A stretch of 64,000 nt of DNA, taken from the NCBI GenBank assembly GCA_002412865.1, contig DHVW01000016.1:14861-78860 (forward strand), read 5' to 3'. Positions 26,241 to 34,886 of the stretch are shown one piece after another (positions within the stretch are counted from its first letter, which is position 1; each line of letters begins with the position of its first letter). The DNA is from Sulfurovum sp. UBA5198 (GTDB lineage Bacteria > Campylobacterota > Campylobacteria > Campylobacterales > Sulfurovaceae). Below the pieces are notes generated by a model. It did no database searches and was not told the origin of the DNA. It saw nothing but the letters and a program-made list of their open reading frames with translations. The translations under genes and the position numbers were made by a program.

Positions 26241-27422
26241 TTGCATTATATATTTCAAATAATTTACTTCTTTGTAGTAGCTATAGCTTGGCTACTCGCA
26301 TTACCTTTTTTGTTTCTGCTTTCAAAATTTAAACCAAAATACAAAGAGTCTATTCCAGCAAGATTTTGGTTAAAAAATAACAAGCCTTTATCTCCTGATG
26401 GCATATGGATACATGTTTGTTCATTTGGCGAGGCTAGGGCAATAAGCTCTCTAGTTTCTGAAATTCCAAAAGAACTTATAAGGCTCACAGCTTCTACACA
26501 AACTGGCTATAAAGAGATAAAAAAATATACCACACAGACGATGCAAAGTAGATATTTACCATTTGAGCCACTGCTTATATTTTGGATAAATAGACAAAAA
26601 ATGCTGATTGTTATGGAAGCTGAGCTTTGGTATCTATTGTTTTTGGTTGCTCGTAAAAAAGGGGCTAAAACGGTTCTGATTAATGCACGGATGAGTGACA
26701 AGTCATTTCCAAAGTACAAAAGATTTAGATGGCTATATAAAAATATTTTTGCTAATATAGATGAAATATATGCACAAACAAGTGCTGATAAAGAGAGATT
26801 AGAAATGCTTGGTGCTAAAAATATTACTGTAACTGGTAGTGTTAAATTTGCATCTATTGTTAAAAAAACAAAAGAGTTACCAAAGCCTAGTGGTTTGCTT
26901 GTTTGTGCTGCTAGTACACATGACAAAGAAGAATCTATAATTTTAACAGCATTTAGAGCATTAAAAGCAAAACAGCCAACATCAAAAATTGTTGTAGTGC
27001 CTAGGCACCCAGAGAGATTTGAGATTGTTGATAGAATGATGAGTGGAGTGGCACAATTGAATAATTTGACTTATCACAAGTGGAGTGATAAGGAGAATTT
27101 TGATAGTGATATGATTTTATTTGATGTGATGGGAGAGCTTGTAAATATATATGCTATTTCTGATATTGTAGTACTTGGTGGTGCATTTGAGCCTCATGGT
27201 GGTCATAATGCAGCTGAAGCTGCACAGTTTGGCTGTAAAATTATATCTGGTGAGCATTACTTTAACCAAAAAGAGATTTTTGCAAGTATAGCTCATATAA
27301 TGGTAGTAAAAAATGATGAGTTGACAGAAGCACTTCAATATCCAGCATTATTGAAGCCAGCACGGATAATTAAAATCTCAACAATAGATCCAATAATCAA
27401 GCAGATAAAAAATGTTTTATAA
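26241..27422 (+). CDS. waaA: 3-deoxy-D-manno-octulosonic acid transferase WaaA
   Basis: WaaA adds Kdo to the lipid A precursor at the inner membrane. The 393 residues start at TTG directly after the previous stop, with AGAGGC upstream. An N-terminal membrane segment is followed by WIHVCSFGEARA, then MEAELWYLL, INARMSDKS, and in the C-terminal GT-B half VVPRHPERF and GGAFEPHGGHNAAEAA. The family start HYIFQIIYFF supports the TTG. It shows that the organism makes lipopolysaccharide. Confidence 0.93.
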   Translation: MHYIFQIIYFFVVAIAWLLALPFLFLLSKFKPKYKESIPARFWLKNNKPLSPDGIWIHVCSFGEARAISSLVSEIPKELIRLTASTQTGYKEIKKYTTQTMQSRYLPFEPLLIFWINRQKMLIVMEAELWYLLFLVARKKGAKTVLINARMSDKSFPKYKRFRWLYKNIFANIDEIYAQTSADKERLEMLGAKNITVTGSVKFASIVKKTKELPKPSGLLVCAASTHDKEESIILTAFRALKAKQPTSKIVVVPRHPERFEIVDRMMSGVAQLNNLTYHKWSDKENFDSDMILFDVMGELVNIYAISDIVVLGGAFEPHGGHNAAEAAQFGCKIISGEHYFNQKEIFASIAHIMVVKNDELTEALQYPALLKPARIIKISTIDPIIKQIKNVL

Positions 27423-27702
27423 AATAAATAATGAAACGGTAATATTTAGAATTAAAGGGCAACCAAAAGCAAGTAAAAGTGAATTTTGTGAGATTTATGG
27501 AGAAAATGCAATAAAAATTCGCATAAAAGCTCCAGCGGTTGAGGGTGCAGCTAACGAAGAGCTGTTAAAATTCGTATCAAAGTCTTTTAAAATACCAAAA
27601 AGTAGTATAATACTAAAAAGCGGTGATACAAGTAAAATCAAAGTGATAGAGTTTCCTTTGAGTGAAAAATTTAATGAATGGATAAAGATAAATGGCTACT
27701 GA
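27412..27702 (+). CDS. DUF167 (YggU-type) protein
   Basis: This is a 96-residue protein of the YggU/DUF167 family. It has the conserved block RIKGQPKASKSEF and IKAPAVEGAANEELLKFVSK, then LKSGDTSKIKVIEF. The biochemical role of the family is unknown. It overlaps the waaA end by 11 bases and the pseudouridine synthase start by 11 bases, so the three are coupled. Confidence 0.9.
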   Translation: MFYKINNETVIFRIKGQPKASKSEFCEIYGENAIKIRIKAPAVEGAANEELLKFVSKSFKIPKSSIILKSGDTSKIKVIEFPLSEKFNEWIKINGY

Positions 27703-28432
27703 AAAAGCGTACAAACTACTGGCACAACAAAAAGATATATCTAACAAAAAAGCAAAAGAACTTATGGACAAAGGACTTGTGTATGTTGGAGATAAAAAAA
27801 TAAAAATAGCTAGAGCTGACATAGCTGATGACACTAAATTTAGAGTGGAGACACCTGCTGATGTTAGAGTGATATTCGAAGATGATTATATACTAGCAAT
27901 CAATAAACCAGCTTTCTTGGATAGTTATGACATTGCTGATACTATTTTTAGTGCTAAATTACTTCATAGACTAGATAGAGAGACAAGTGGAGTCCTTTTG
28001 TTTGGCAAAGATGATGCATGGAGCGAAAAAGCTATTGAGGCTTTTAGACAACGAAAAGTAACCAAAGAGTATATCGCGTGGGTAGAGGGAATTGTTTATG
28101 AAGAGACAGAGATAGAAGCCCCAATAGCAACTCATAAGCATAATGGAAAAGCGTTTTCTAAGGTAGACGAACTAAAAGGTAAGCCAGCTAAAACAACCAT
28201 AAAGCCAATAGAGATACAAGGCAAAAAGAGCAAGATTGATATAATAATTAGTACAGGACGAACCCATCAAATACGCGTTCACCTAGCACATATTGGAAGA
28301 CCTGTTGTGGGTGATAGTTTTTATGGAAGTCGTACTGAAGCTAAAAGAATTCTTCTTCATGCCTCAAGAGTTGAGATATTAGGATATGATATCAAGGCAC
28401 CTGAGCCAAATGATATTTTGAGATACAAATAA
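27692..28432 (+). CDS. RluA-family pseudouridine synthase
   Basis: This 246-residue enzyme isomerises uridines in rRNA or tRNA. The catalytic aspartate is in LLHRLDRETSGVLLFG, and later blocks include STGRTHQIRVHLAHIGRPVVGD and LLHASRVE. An N-terminal S4-like region (TEKAYKLLAQQKDISNKKAK) precedes the catalytic domain. The target site cannot be read from sequence. It ends two bases before the convergent ispE. Confidence 0.92.
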   Translation: MATEKAYKLLAQQKDISNKKAKELMDKGLVYVGDKKIKIARADIADDTKFRVETPADVRVIFEDDYILAINKPAFLDSYDIADTIFSAKLLHRLDRETSGVLLFGKDDAWSEKAIEAFRQRKVTKEYIAWVEGIVYEETEIEAPIATHKHNGKAFSKVDELKGKPAKTTIKPIEIQGKKSKIDIIISTGRTHQIRVHLAHIGRPVVGDSFYGSRTEAKRILLHASRVEILGYDIKAPEPNDILRYK

Positions 28433-28434
28433 TA

Positions 28435-29211
28435 TCAATCTTTTATTCTAAAGAAGCTACTACCGCTTCCACTAAAAAGATAATCTTTTGGTGCAATATT
28501 TGCTAATGTTGGATATGTGATTAAGGCAGCACGATATAGATCATTCAGCTCTGACGCATCATTATTAGCCTCTTCTATTATCGCTACTGAACTCATTTTT
28601 TGCCAGTGAATATATTTATATGGCATAATTGACGATAGTAAATTTTCTTTAAAAATCTTGTATACTAAAGCAGTATCACATCCCATATCTGGGAAAAATA
28701 GCTCAATATTTAGTGGCTCTTCATCAAAATGTTCTATAATATCACCATATCCACTTACATTTGCTGATGGATAGTTGTAAACAAAAAATGGAACATCAGC
28801 ACCAATAGAACTACCAATTTTTGCCAACTTCTCAACGCTGATACCAAGGTTGCACACCTCATTTGCTAGCCTTAGGAATGCACCAGCGTTACTGCTGCCA
28901 CCACCTAGTCCAGCCATAGTTGGAATTTGTTTATCAACAACAACTTTGTGATTATAAAAAAACTCTAATAATTCAAGATTACCACTATAGTCGCTCAAAG
29001 CAACAAAAGCTTTATAGATAGTATTGTTTTTAAGCTCAACACTATCAAACCCTTCAAGAGTGAAAGAGTCACATTTGCTTGGTATGAATGAAATAGTATC
29101 ATACAAATTCTCAACTCTCATAAATCTAGAATTCAGAGTATGATAACCATCCTTGTGACCTGTTATTTTGAGATAAATATTTACTTTTGCGTTCGCCTTG
29201 ATACTATACAT
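28435..29211 (-). CDS. ispE: 4-diphosphocytidyl-2-C-methyl-D-erythritol kinase IspE
   Basis: IspE is the ATP-dependent kinase of the MEP isoprenoid pathway. The 258-residue GHMP kinase has KANAKVNIYLKITGHKDGYH at its N-terminus, the ATP loop PTMAGLGGGSSNAGAFL and the C-terminal FSGSGSSFF. Its 5' end overlaps truB by 31 bases. In Campylobacter csrA lies between truB and ispE; here there is no room for it. Confidence 0.95.
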   Translation of the reverse strand: MYSIKANAKVNIYLKITGHKDGYHTLNSRFMRVENLYDTISFIPSKCDSFTLEGFDSVELKNNTIYKAFVALSDYSGNLELLEFFYNHKVVVDKQIPTMAGLGGGSSNAGAFLRLANEVCNLGISVEKLAKIGSSIGADVPFFVYNYPSANVSGYGDIIEHFDEEPLNIELFFPDMGCDTALVYKIFKENLLSSIMPYKYIHWQKMSSVAIIEEANNDASELNDLYRAALITYPTLANIAPKDYLFSGSGSSFFRIKD

Positions 29212-30041
29212 TCATCTCCTTTATGTAGTGGCATTCTATTTATTTTGTAGGTTATTTCTGAATTTATCACATCAATTATTGAGAAGAAATTTGGCGTTAT
29301 TACTAGATATTTGCCATCATCTTTGTACTTAAAATTCTCAATAGATAGTTTTTTGCCTAGTTCTACATCATTTATATCACCAAAATATTCATTATGTGTA
29401 AGTGATATAAAATCTAGTGGATCTAGTGCTATTTCATTCTCAAATCTAAATTTACCTTCATTTACTCTAGTTAGACTAGATAATATACCATCACAACCTA
29501 GTTTGCTTGCGATCTCATATCCTAAAGAGCGAATATATGTACCTTCACTTACTGTTGCTTCGAAATGAACAAATGGGTGGTTATAATTAAGTAGTGAAAT
29601 ATTATAAATAGTCGATGTGATATGTTTCAGCTCTGTCTGTTTACCGTTTCTGGCATTTTTGTATGCAGCTACTCCATCTATTTTTTTTGCACAAAATTGA
29701 GGTGGATAGTAGCTAAACATGCCTTTAAAACTTTGTAGAACTTCACTAATATACTCTTGCTTAAATAGTGCAATATTGGTCATCTTTTCTACTTTTTCTA
29801 TATCCAAAGTGGGTGATGATGCGCCTAGCCAAAGTGTTGCTTTATATGTTTTTGGAGTTTTGTCTAGATAATTAAATAGTTTAGTATATTGACCCGTTGC
29901 TACAATCAGACATCCAGTTGCAAATGGGTCTAGAGTGCCAGAAAAACCTACTTTTTTGGTGTTATATTTCCATTTCATGCGACCCATATAGCCATTTGAT
30001 GAGCGAAATATAGGCTTGTTTACTACAAATAATCTATTCAA
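29181..30041 (-). CDS. truB: tRNA pseudouridine-55 synthase TruB
   Basis: TruB makes pseudouridine 55 in the T-loop of tRNAs. The 286 residues show the N-terminal VVNKPIFRSSN, the catalytic aspartate in KVGFSGTLDPFATGCLIVA, then KTYKATLWLG and SEGTYIRSLGYEI. It follows the helicase gene after 3 bases and overlaps ispE at its 3' end. The C-terminal region is conserved in length despite that overlap. Confidence 0.95.
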   Translation of the reverse strand: MNRLFVVNKPIFRSSNGYMGRMKWKYNTKKVGFSGTLDPFATGCLIVATGQYTKLFNYLDKTPKTYKATLWLGASSPTLDIEKVEKMTNIALFKQEYISEVLQSFKGMFSYYPPQFCAKKIDGVAAYKNARNGKQTELKHITSTIYNISLLNYNHPFVHFEATVSEGTYIRSLGYEIASKLGCDGILSSLTRVNEGKFRFENEIALDPLDFISLTHNEYFGDINDVELGKKLSIENFKYKDDGKYLVITPNFFSIIDVINSEITYKINRMPLHKGDECIVSRRTQK

Positions 30042-30044
30042 ATT

Positions 30045-32120
30045 TTATATCTTCTCTACAAATGAGCTTAGTATCTCTTTTCTATTTCCACCAAAGTTAA
30101 TTGCCAATTTAAACTCCTTGCCACTACTCACTACACTCTCTAGGCGACCGATACCAAATATTTTGTGTTTGACTAAATCACCTTTTTTAAATGCTGTACT
30201 TTTAGTTATTTTTAGAGATGTACTTTTAACTATGCCGGCTTCACCAAGAAACCTACTCTTATCAAGCTGTTTTCTCTTGCCTTTATAAAATCTACTATCC
30301 ACATAGCACATTGTCAAATCTGATTTTGCCCTCGTTATAGCTACATAGCCAAGCCTTCGCTCCTCTTCCATATTGCACTCATCTCCCAGTAGTGGGAAAA
30401 ACTCCTCCTCAAGCCCAATAACAAATAAATGCTCAAATTCCAAACCTTTGGAGGCGTGAATGCTCATGATAGTGATACCATTCTCTTCTACTTGGTCTTG
30501 TTCACTTTGCAGTGATATATCATTTAGGAATTCATCTATTTGCAATTCGCTATTTCTCTCTACACTTTCGTTGAAATATCCATAAAACTCATCAATATTT
30601 TGGATTTTATCTGACCCATCAGGTAAGGAACGGTAATGTTCTTTGAGTTTTATAATGTTTTCAAAAAGCATTATAAATGAGTATAGTCCATTTGTATTTA
30701 TCTCATCACGAAGTATATTAATATTTTCCATAAGTTCCAAAAGTGCACCATAAGCTTTTTTGCCAATAAGCGAGAGCAAAGTATTGTTTTGACTACTTGC
30801 TAATCCATAAATAGAACTTTTTTGCTCAAAGGCAAATTTTTGTATTTTTTCTATAGATGTTTTACCTATGCCCCTTTTTGGTTTATTGATAATTCTAAGT
30901 AGTGAAAAGTCATCATTTGGATTGGATAGTACTCTAAAATATGAGATTATGTCTTTTATCTCTGAGCGTTCGTAAAATCTCATTCCACCAATTAGCTTAA
31001 AGTTCAAATTTGCTTTAATAAACCCTTCTTCCAATGACCTAGATAAGGCATTTATGCGGTATAAAACAGCAATTTCAGCAGGATTAACACCAGTAGCGAG
31101 AAGTTCTTTTATCTCCAGAGCAATAGCACTAGATTCATGCGACTCATCAACTGAGTGTTTTAGTTTGATAGCTATACCATTCCCCTTGTGGCTTATTAGT
31201 TTCTTTCCAAGACGGGTCTTGTTATGCTCTATTAGTGTATTGGCTGCTTCAAGTATCTGATTTGTTGATCGGTAATTTGTCTCCAGCTTGACTGTTCTTG
31301 TATTGTGAAAAAGCTTTGCAAAGTCTAAAATATTACGAATATTTGCACCCCTCCACCCATAAATACTCTGGTCATCATCTCCTACTACACATAGATTATT
31401 ATGCTCACTAGCTAGGTGACTAAGTAGTTTGAATTGTAATTCATTTGTATCTTGATACTCATCTACCATTATGTATTGATATCTATGGCTGGTCTCCGTT
31501 CTTAGGTCAGGATTTTTATCAAGTATTTCATATGTTAACATTAGTAAATCATCAAAATCCACTAGATTATTTTCAGTTATATTAGCTTGATATGCTGTGT
31601 ATATGGTAGCTATATTTTTGTACTCATTTGCTCCAGCTTGTGTTGCCACAAACTCAGGAGTTAGTAGTGAATTTTTATATTTAGATATTTCACTAGCTAA
31701 AAATCCACTATTTAGTTCAATTTTTAAATCTTTAGCAATTGATTTCAGAAGTTTTTTCTTGTCATCACTATCTATAATGACAAAATTATTTTTTCTACCC
31801 AATTTTTCTATGTTGAATTTTAAAAATAACAAACCAAACTTATGGAAAGTACACAAAAGAGGAGGATAAGAGTTGCTATGACCTATTAAATCTAAAGCCC
31901 TTTCACGCATAGTAGCGGCAGCTTTATTTGTAAAAGTAAGTGTTAGTGTATTTGCTGGGTCTATACCTACTTCTTTTATGAGATACGCAAGTCTTGCCGT
32001 GAGTGTTTTGGTTTTGCCACTACCAGCACCTGCAAGTATAAGTTGAGGCCCATCAATATGTAGTGCAGCTTGTCGTTGCTCATCGTTTAAATCATTTAAA
32101 AGTTCATTCATATCACACAT
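30045..32120 (-). CDS. uvrD: UvrD/Rep-family superfamily 1 DNA helicase
   Basis: This 691-residue 3'-5' helicase acts in repair and replication restart. Motif Q/I is seen as LNDEQRQAALH and AGAGSGKTKTL, motif Ia as LTFTNKAA, motif II as DEYQDTN, motif III as VVGDDDQSIYGWRGA, motif IV as LETNYRST, and motifs V/VI as ISIHASKGLEFEHLF-like and GYVAITRAK. A second ATG nine codons... near the start (M4) is possible. The C-terminal region has the tudor-like GDLVKHKIFGIGRL segment typical of PcrA/UvrD. Rep, PcrA and UvrD cannot be separated from sequence alone. Confidence 0.92.
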   Translation of the reverse strand: MCDMNELLNDLNDEQRQAALHIDGPQLILAGAGSGKTKTLTARLAYLIKEVGIDPANTLTLTFTNKAAATMRERALDLIGHSNSYPPLLCTFHKFGLLFLKFNIEKLGRKNNFVIIDSDDKKKLLKSIAKDLKIELNSGFLASEISKYKNSLLTPEFVATQAGANEYKNIATIYTAYQANITENNLVDFDDLLMLTYEILDKNPDLRTETSHRYQYIMVDEYQDTNELQFKLLSHLASEHNNLCVVGDDDQSIYGWRGANIRNILDFAKLFHNTRTVKLETNYRSTNQILEAANTLIEHNKTRLGKKLISHKGNGIAIKLKHSVDESHESSAIALEIKELLATGVNPAEIAVLYRINALSRSLEEGFIKANLNFKLIGGMRFYERSEIKDIISYFRVLSNPNDDFSLLRIINKPKRGIGKTSIEKIQKFAFEQKSSIYGLASSQNNTLLSLIGKKAYGALLELMENINILRDEINTNGLYSFIMLFENIIKLKEHYRSLPDGSDKIQNIDEFYGYFNESVERNSELQIDEFLNDISLQSEQDQVEENGITIMSIHASKGLEFEHLFVIGLEEEFFPLLGDECNMEEERRLGYVAITRAKSDLTMCYVDSRFYKGKRKQLDKSRFLGEAGIVKSTSLKITKSTAFKKGDLVKHKIFGIGRLESVVSSGKEFKLAINFGGNRKEILSSFVEKI

Positions 32121-32141
32121 TTCCCAACTATTTATACTCTT

Positions 32142-32147
32142 ATTATA
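32142..32147 (-). promoter_or_regulatory. putative -10 box (TATAAT, minus strand) for the helicase operon
   Basis: The minus strand reads TATAAT 21 bases upstream of the helicase start in the divergent 148-base gap with the LysR gene. It would drive helicase-truB-ispE. Confidence 0.4.
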
Positions 32148-32221
32148 TCTTTTAAATAGTTAAAATATTAGGTGAAGCAAATATAATAATAGAATATGAT
32201 AAATTATCAGTTTAAATATGC

Positions 32222-32243
32222 TATAATATAACATTATATTATA
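32222..32243 (+). promoter_or_regulatory. palindrome overlapping the LysR-gene -10 box
   Basis: TATAATATA (32222-32230) and TATATTATA (32235-32243) are perfect inverted arms around ACAT. The left arm begins with TATAAT, a consensus -10 box, 42 bases before the regulator's ATG. An operator overlapping the promoter of a LysR gene usually means autorepression; the T-N11-A form expected for LysR sites can be fitted but is weak evidence in AT-rich DNA. Confidence 0.4.
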
Positions 32244-32268
32244 TAGTCACAGAAGCATAGGAGAATAA

Positions 32269-33171
32269 ATGCTAAAAGATTTTACAAAAATTGAAACATT
32301 TTTAACTACTGTTAGGGAGAGAAGCTTTTCAAAAGCATCAGCTAAAATAGGTATTTCTCAACCAGCAGTAACACAGCAAATAAAATATTTAGAAAAACAT
32401 TTAGGTGCTACCATTTTAGAGCGTAAAAAAAATGGTATTAGACTAACAGCAGAAGGTGAAGAGTTTTATAAAATAGTATCAAGACTAGAAAAGCATCTTA
32501 ATGAAGCTGAACTTGATATTATAAGAATTCTAAATAAAAAAACTACATTCAGGCTTGGAGCATCATTCACAATAGGAACATATGTTATACCTGGAGAATG
32601 CTTAAATAAACTTAGTGAAATTATAAGCAATGATATTACACTTGATGTTGCATTAAGTCAAGATATAGTATCACGATTGAAAGATAGAAAACTAGATGTT
32701 GGCTTGATTGAGTCACAGATTTTAGATAATGATCTTATTTACAGAGAGTGGATAGAAGACGAACTTGTAATTGTAAGCAATGTTCCTATACCGAAAATGT
32801 TAAAAACAGAAGACTTATATGATTTTTCATGGATTTGTAGAGAAGAGAGCAGTCATACGCGAAAAATTGTCGCCGAGGTATTTAGCGAACTTGGCGTATC
32901 GTGTAAAAGTTTTAAAGTTCTTAGTGAGGTTAGCAATACAACTGCCGTGTTGCAATCTATTAAAAAAAGCAAGAAAGACCCATTAAATCCTGTTGTTTCA
33001 GTTATATCCAAATATGCAATCGCAGATGAAGTGGCAGAAGGTACACTATTTGAAGCAAGAATCATGGGATATGAAATGAGTAGAAAATTCTATATTGCAT
33101 ATAATAAAGAAAATAAGCACAACACATATATTGATACAATTGTGAACTATATTCTAGATGGTAAATGCTAG
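32269..33171 (+). CDS. LysR-family transcriptional regulator
   Basis: This 300-residue regulator has an N-terminal winged helix-turn-helix (FLTTVRERSFSKASAKIG followed by SQPAVTQQIKYLEKHLGA, about residues 9-50). A substrate-binding domain starts near residue 90 with FRLGASFTIGTYVIP. The ligand is unknown; the fold resembles CysB/CbbR-type regulators. It is divergent from the helicase operon and convergent with the SspB-like gene, so its target is not evident from neighbours. Confidence 0.92.
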   Translation: MLKDFTKIETFLTTVRERSFSKASAKIGISQPAVTQQIKYLEKHLGATILERKKNGIRLTAEGEEFYKIVSRLEKHLNEAELDIIRILNKKTTFRLGASFTIGTYVIPGECLNKLSEIISNDITLDVALSQDIVSRLKDRKLDVGLIESQILDNDLIYREWIEDELVIVSNVPIPKMLKTEDLYDFSWICREESSHTRKIVAEVFSELGVSCKSFKVLSEVSNTTAVLQSIKKSKKDPLNPVVSVISKYAIADEVAEGTLFEARIMGYEMSRKFYIAYNKENKHNTYIDTIVNYILDGKC

Positions 33172-33186
33172 AACATAAAACTAATT

Positions 33187-33654
33187 TTAGCGTTTTCTCT
33201 TTTTTAGAAGATGTTGATTGTTTGGATTACTAAGTAGTGCTTCCATTGAGCTGTCTGATTTCTTCTCTACGATATCAACTTTTTCTATCTCCTCTTCGTC
33301 TTGAGGAGTGAAGTTAAGAGCTATTGGTATTTCACCTACAAATATTTGAGCTATTGCAAGAATTGGCACAATGACAGTAGTACCAATATTTTCTGAGCCA
33401 AACCCAGCACCGAACTGAAACTCTTCTTCAGTAAGCATAGCACTCTCAAAACTATAATTACTAATATCAAATAGCACCATATCGCCCATAGTATCAGTTA
33501 TACGACTTGATAATTCAGGTTCAAAAGATACACTCTCTTTGTGACATAATATACGAAACTCTATATTGTTATCAAGCAATGCACTAATCATATTCCACAT
33601 ATGTTCCATCATGATTGAGCCGTATATCGGTAGCTTAAATAATTTACTTTGCAT
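33187..33654 (-). CDS. SspB-like ClpXP adaptor (distant similarity)
   Basis: This 155-residue protein is probably annotated as hypothetical in relatives. By eye it follows the SspB pattern: a helix at the start, LLDNNIEFRI, then EEEFQFGAGFGSENIGTTVIVPILAIAQIFV, which lines up with the E. coli SspB core (DEVRFNARFG, then VPLAAVLAIYA). After residue 117 comes an acidic linker and a short basic C-terminus (HLLKKRKR), where SspB has its ClpX-binding tail. SspB delivers ssrA-tagged proteins to ClpXP. The assignment is my pattern match, not a database result. Confidence 0.6.
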   Translation of the reverse strand: MQSKLFKLPIYGSIMMEHMWNMISALLDNNIEFRILCHKESVSFEPELSSRITDTMGDMVLFDISNYSFESAMLTEEEFQFGAGFGSENIGTTVIVPILAIAQIFVGEIPIALNFTPQDEEEIEKVDIVEKKSDSSMEALLSNPNNQHLLKKRKR

Positions 33655-34230
33655 TTATACCCCTTTGATTGTAAAATCTTTTATTTCATGAAACCCTATC
33701 ATAGCATTCATAATAGCTAAGCGTTTAAATTTTGATATATCATTAGTTTTAATATCTTTTTCCACCAAAAATTTACTTTCCAAAAGCCTAGCTCTTGTCG
33801 TTCCTAACAATAAAGGAATTTTTGGTGTTATCCATTGATTACCATCAAAAAATGCTATATTGGCTATAGTAGTATCACATACAAGCCCATTCTTTGAGAG
33901 AATAATATCATCAAATTCATTATATTCTTTTAATAAGTTATTAAAATAATCCCTGTTGCTATATTTATAGCTATAGTCAACTTTGGTGTCTATTATAATA
34001 AAATCTTTGAACTCTTTTTGCTTGTATGGAAAATATTCTATGGAAATTATATCGTCCCTATATGTAATTTTACATCTAAGCAGTTTATCACTTGGAGCAT
34101 TTATAACTGAAGCCAAATCAATTTTATTACCTAAGCCAAAAAGCTCACTTCTGCTTTTATCAAATCTGTCTTGATGATACTCAATATTTTGAGCTACACC
34201 GTCTATGATTTTGATAGTCTCAAATAGCAA
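33655..34230 (-). CDS. class IV aminotransferase, PabC-like
   Basis: The 191 residues form a short version of the fold-type IV PLP enzymes. Visible features are an N-terminal LFETIKIIDG, a candidate PLP lysine in YSYKYSNRDYF, and the conserved LVCDTTIANIAFF and PLLLGTTRARLLE blocks. PabC makes 4-aminobenzoate for folate from aminodeoxychorismate. It is about 70 residues shorter than E. coli PabC. PabA/PabB are not nearby, so branched-chain or D-amino acid aminotransferase activity cannot be excluded. It sits 2 bases downstream of carbonic anhydrase. Confidence 0.78.
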   Translation of the reverse strand: MLFETIKIIDGVAQNIEYHQDRFDKSRSELFGLGNKIDLASVINAPSDKLLRCKITYRDDIISIEYFPYKQKEFKDFIIIDTKVDYSYKYSNRDYFNNLLKEYNEFDDIILSKNGLVCDTTIANIAFFDGNQWITPKIPLLLGTTRARLLESKFLVEKDIKTNDISKFKRLAIMNAMIGFHEIKDFTIKGV

Positions 34231-34232
34231 TT

Positions 34233-34886
34233 TTAATCTTTTTGTAGAGGCATAAAAGAGCTATTTTCATCATCATAGCTTGATATAACTCCAGTTGTAA
34301 TATCATAAAACCAACCATGCAAAAATAATTTACCTTCATCAACTCGTTTTTTGACTATCGGATATGTCATAATATTGTCCAGCTGAAATAGTACTGAAAC
34401 TTGCTCAGTAAAAGCAATCTGCTCATCTTTTGTAGCTTTTGGCATAACGGATATAGTGTAATCTTTAGCCTCATTGCCAAGTTCAAGCCATTTGATTGTG
34501 TGCATTACATCTTGATTCATAGGTATATGTTTGAACAAAGAGTGAATAGCCCCACAATGCGAATGCCCACAAATTATAATATCACTTATTTCCAATACGC
34601 CAACAGCATATTCAATGGCAGCAGCTGTGGCATGGAACTCTTCATCTGGCTTAAATGGAGCTACAAAGTTACCAATATTTCTCACTATAAATAGATCCCC
34701 TGGGTTACTACCTGTGATAATCTCTGGTCCAACTCTACTGTCGCTACAACCAATAAAAAGTGCTTTTGGAGTTTGACCATTTTCTACAAGAGTTTTAAAT
34801 CTTTTTTCGTTTTGTTTAAAATTTTGCTCTTGAAACTTATGATGACCACTGGCTAGTGATTTGATATTATTATTCTCTTTATTCAT
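34233..34886 (-). CDS. beta-class carbonic anhydrase
   Basis: This 217-residue zinc enzyme interconverts CO2 and bicarbonate. The zinc ligands are visible: Cys and Asp in GCSDSRVGPE, then His and Cys in GHSHCGAI. RNIGNFVAPF and AIEYAVGVL are family motifs. No signal peptide is seen, so it is cytoplasmic and could feed bicarbonate to anabolic carboxylation. It overlaps pyrC by 8 bases. Confidence 0.94.
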   Translation of the reverse strand: MNKENNNIKSLASGHHKFQEQNFKQNEKRFKTLVENGQTPKALFIGCSDSRVGPEIITGSNPGDLFIVRNIGNFVAPFKPDEEFHATAAAIEYAVGVLEISDIIICGHSHCGAIHSLFKHIPMNQDVMHTIKWLELGNEAKDYTISVMPKATKDEQIAFTEQVSVLFQLDNIMTYPIVKKRVDEGKLFLHGWFYDITTGVISSYDDENSSFMPLQKD

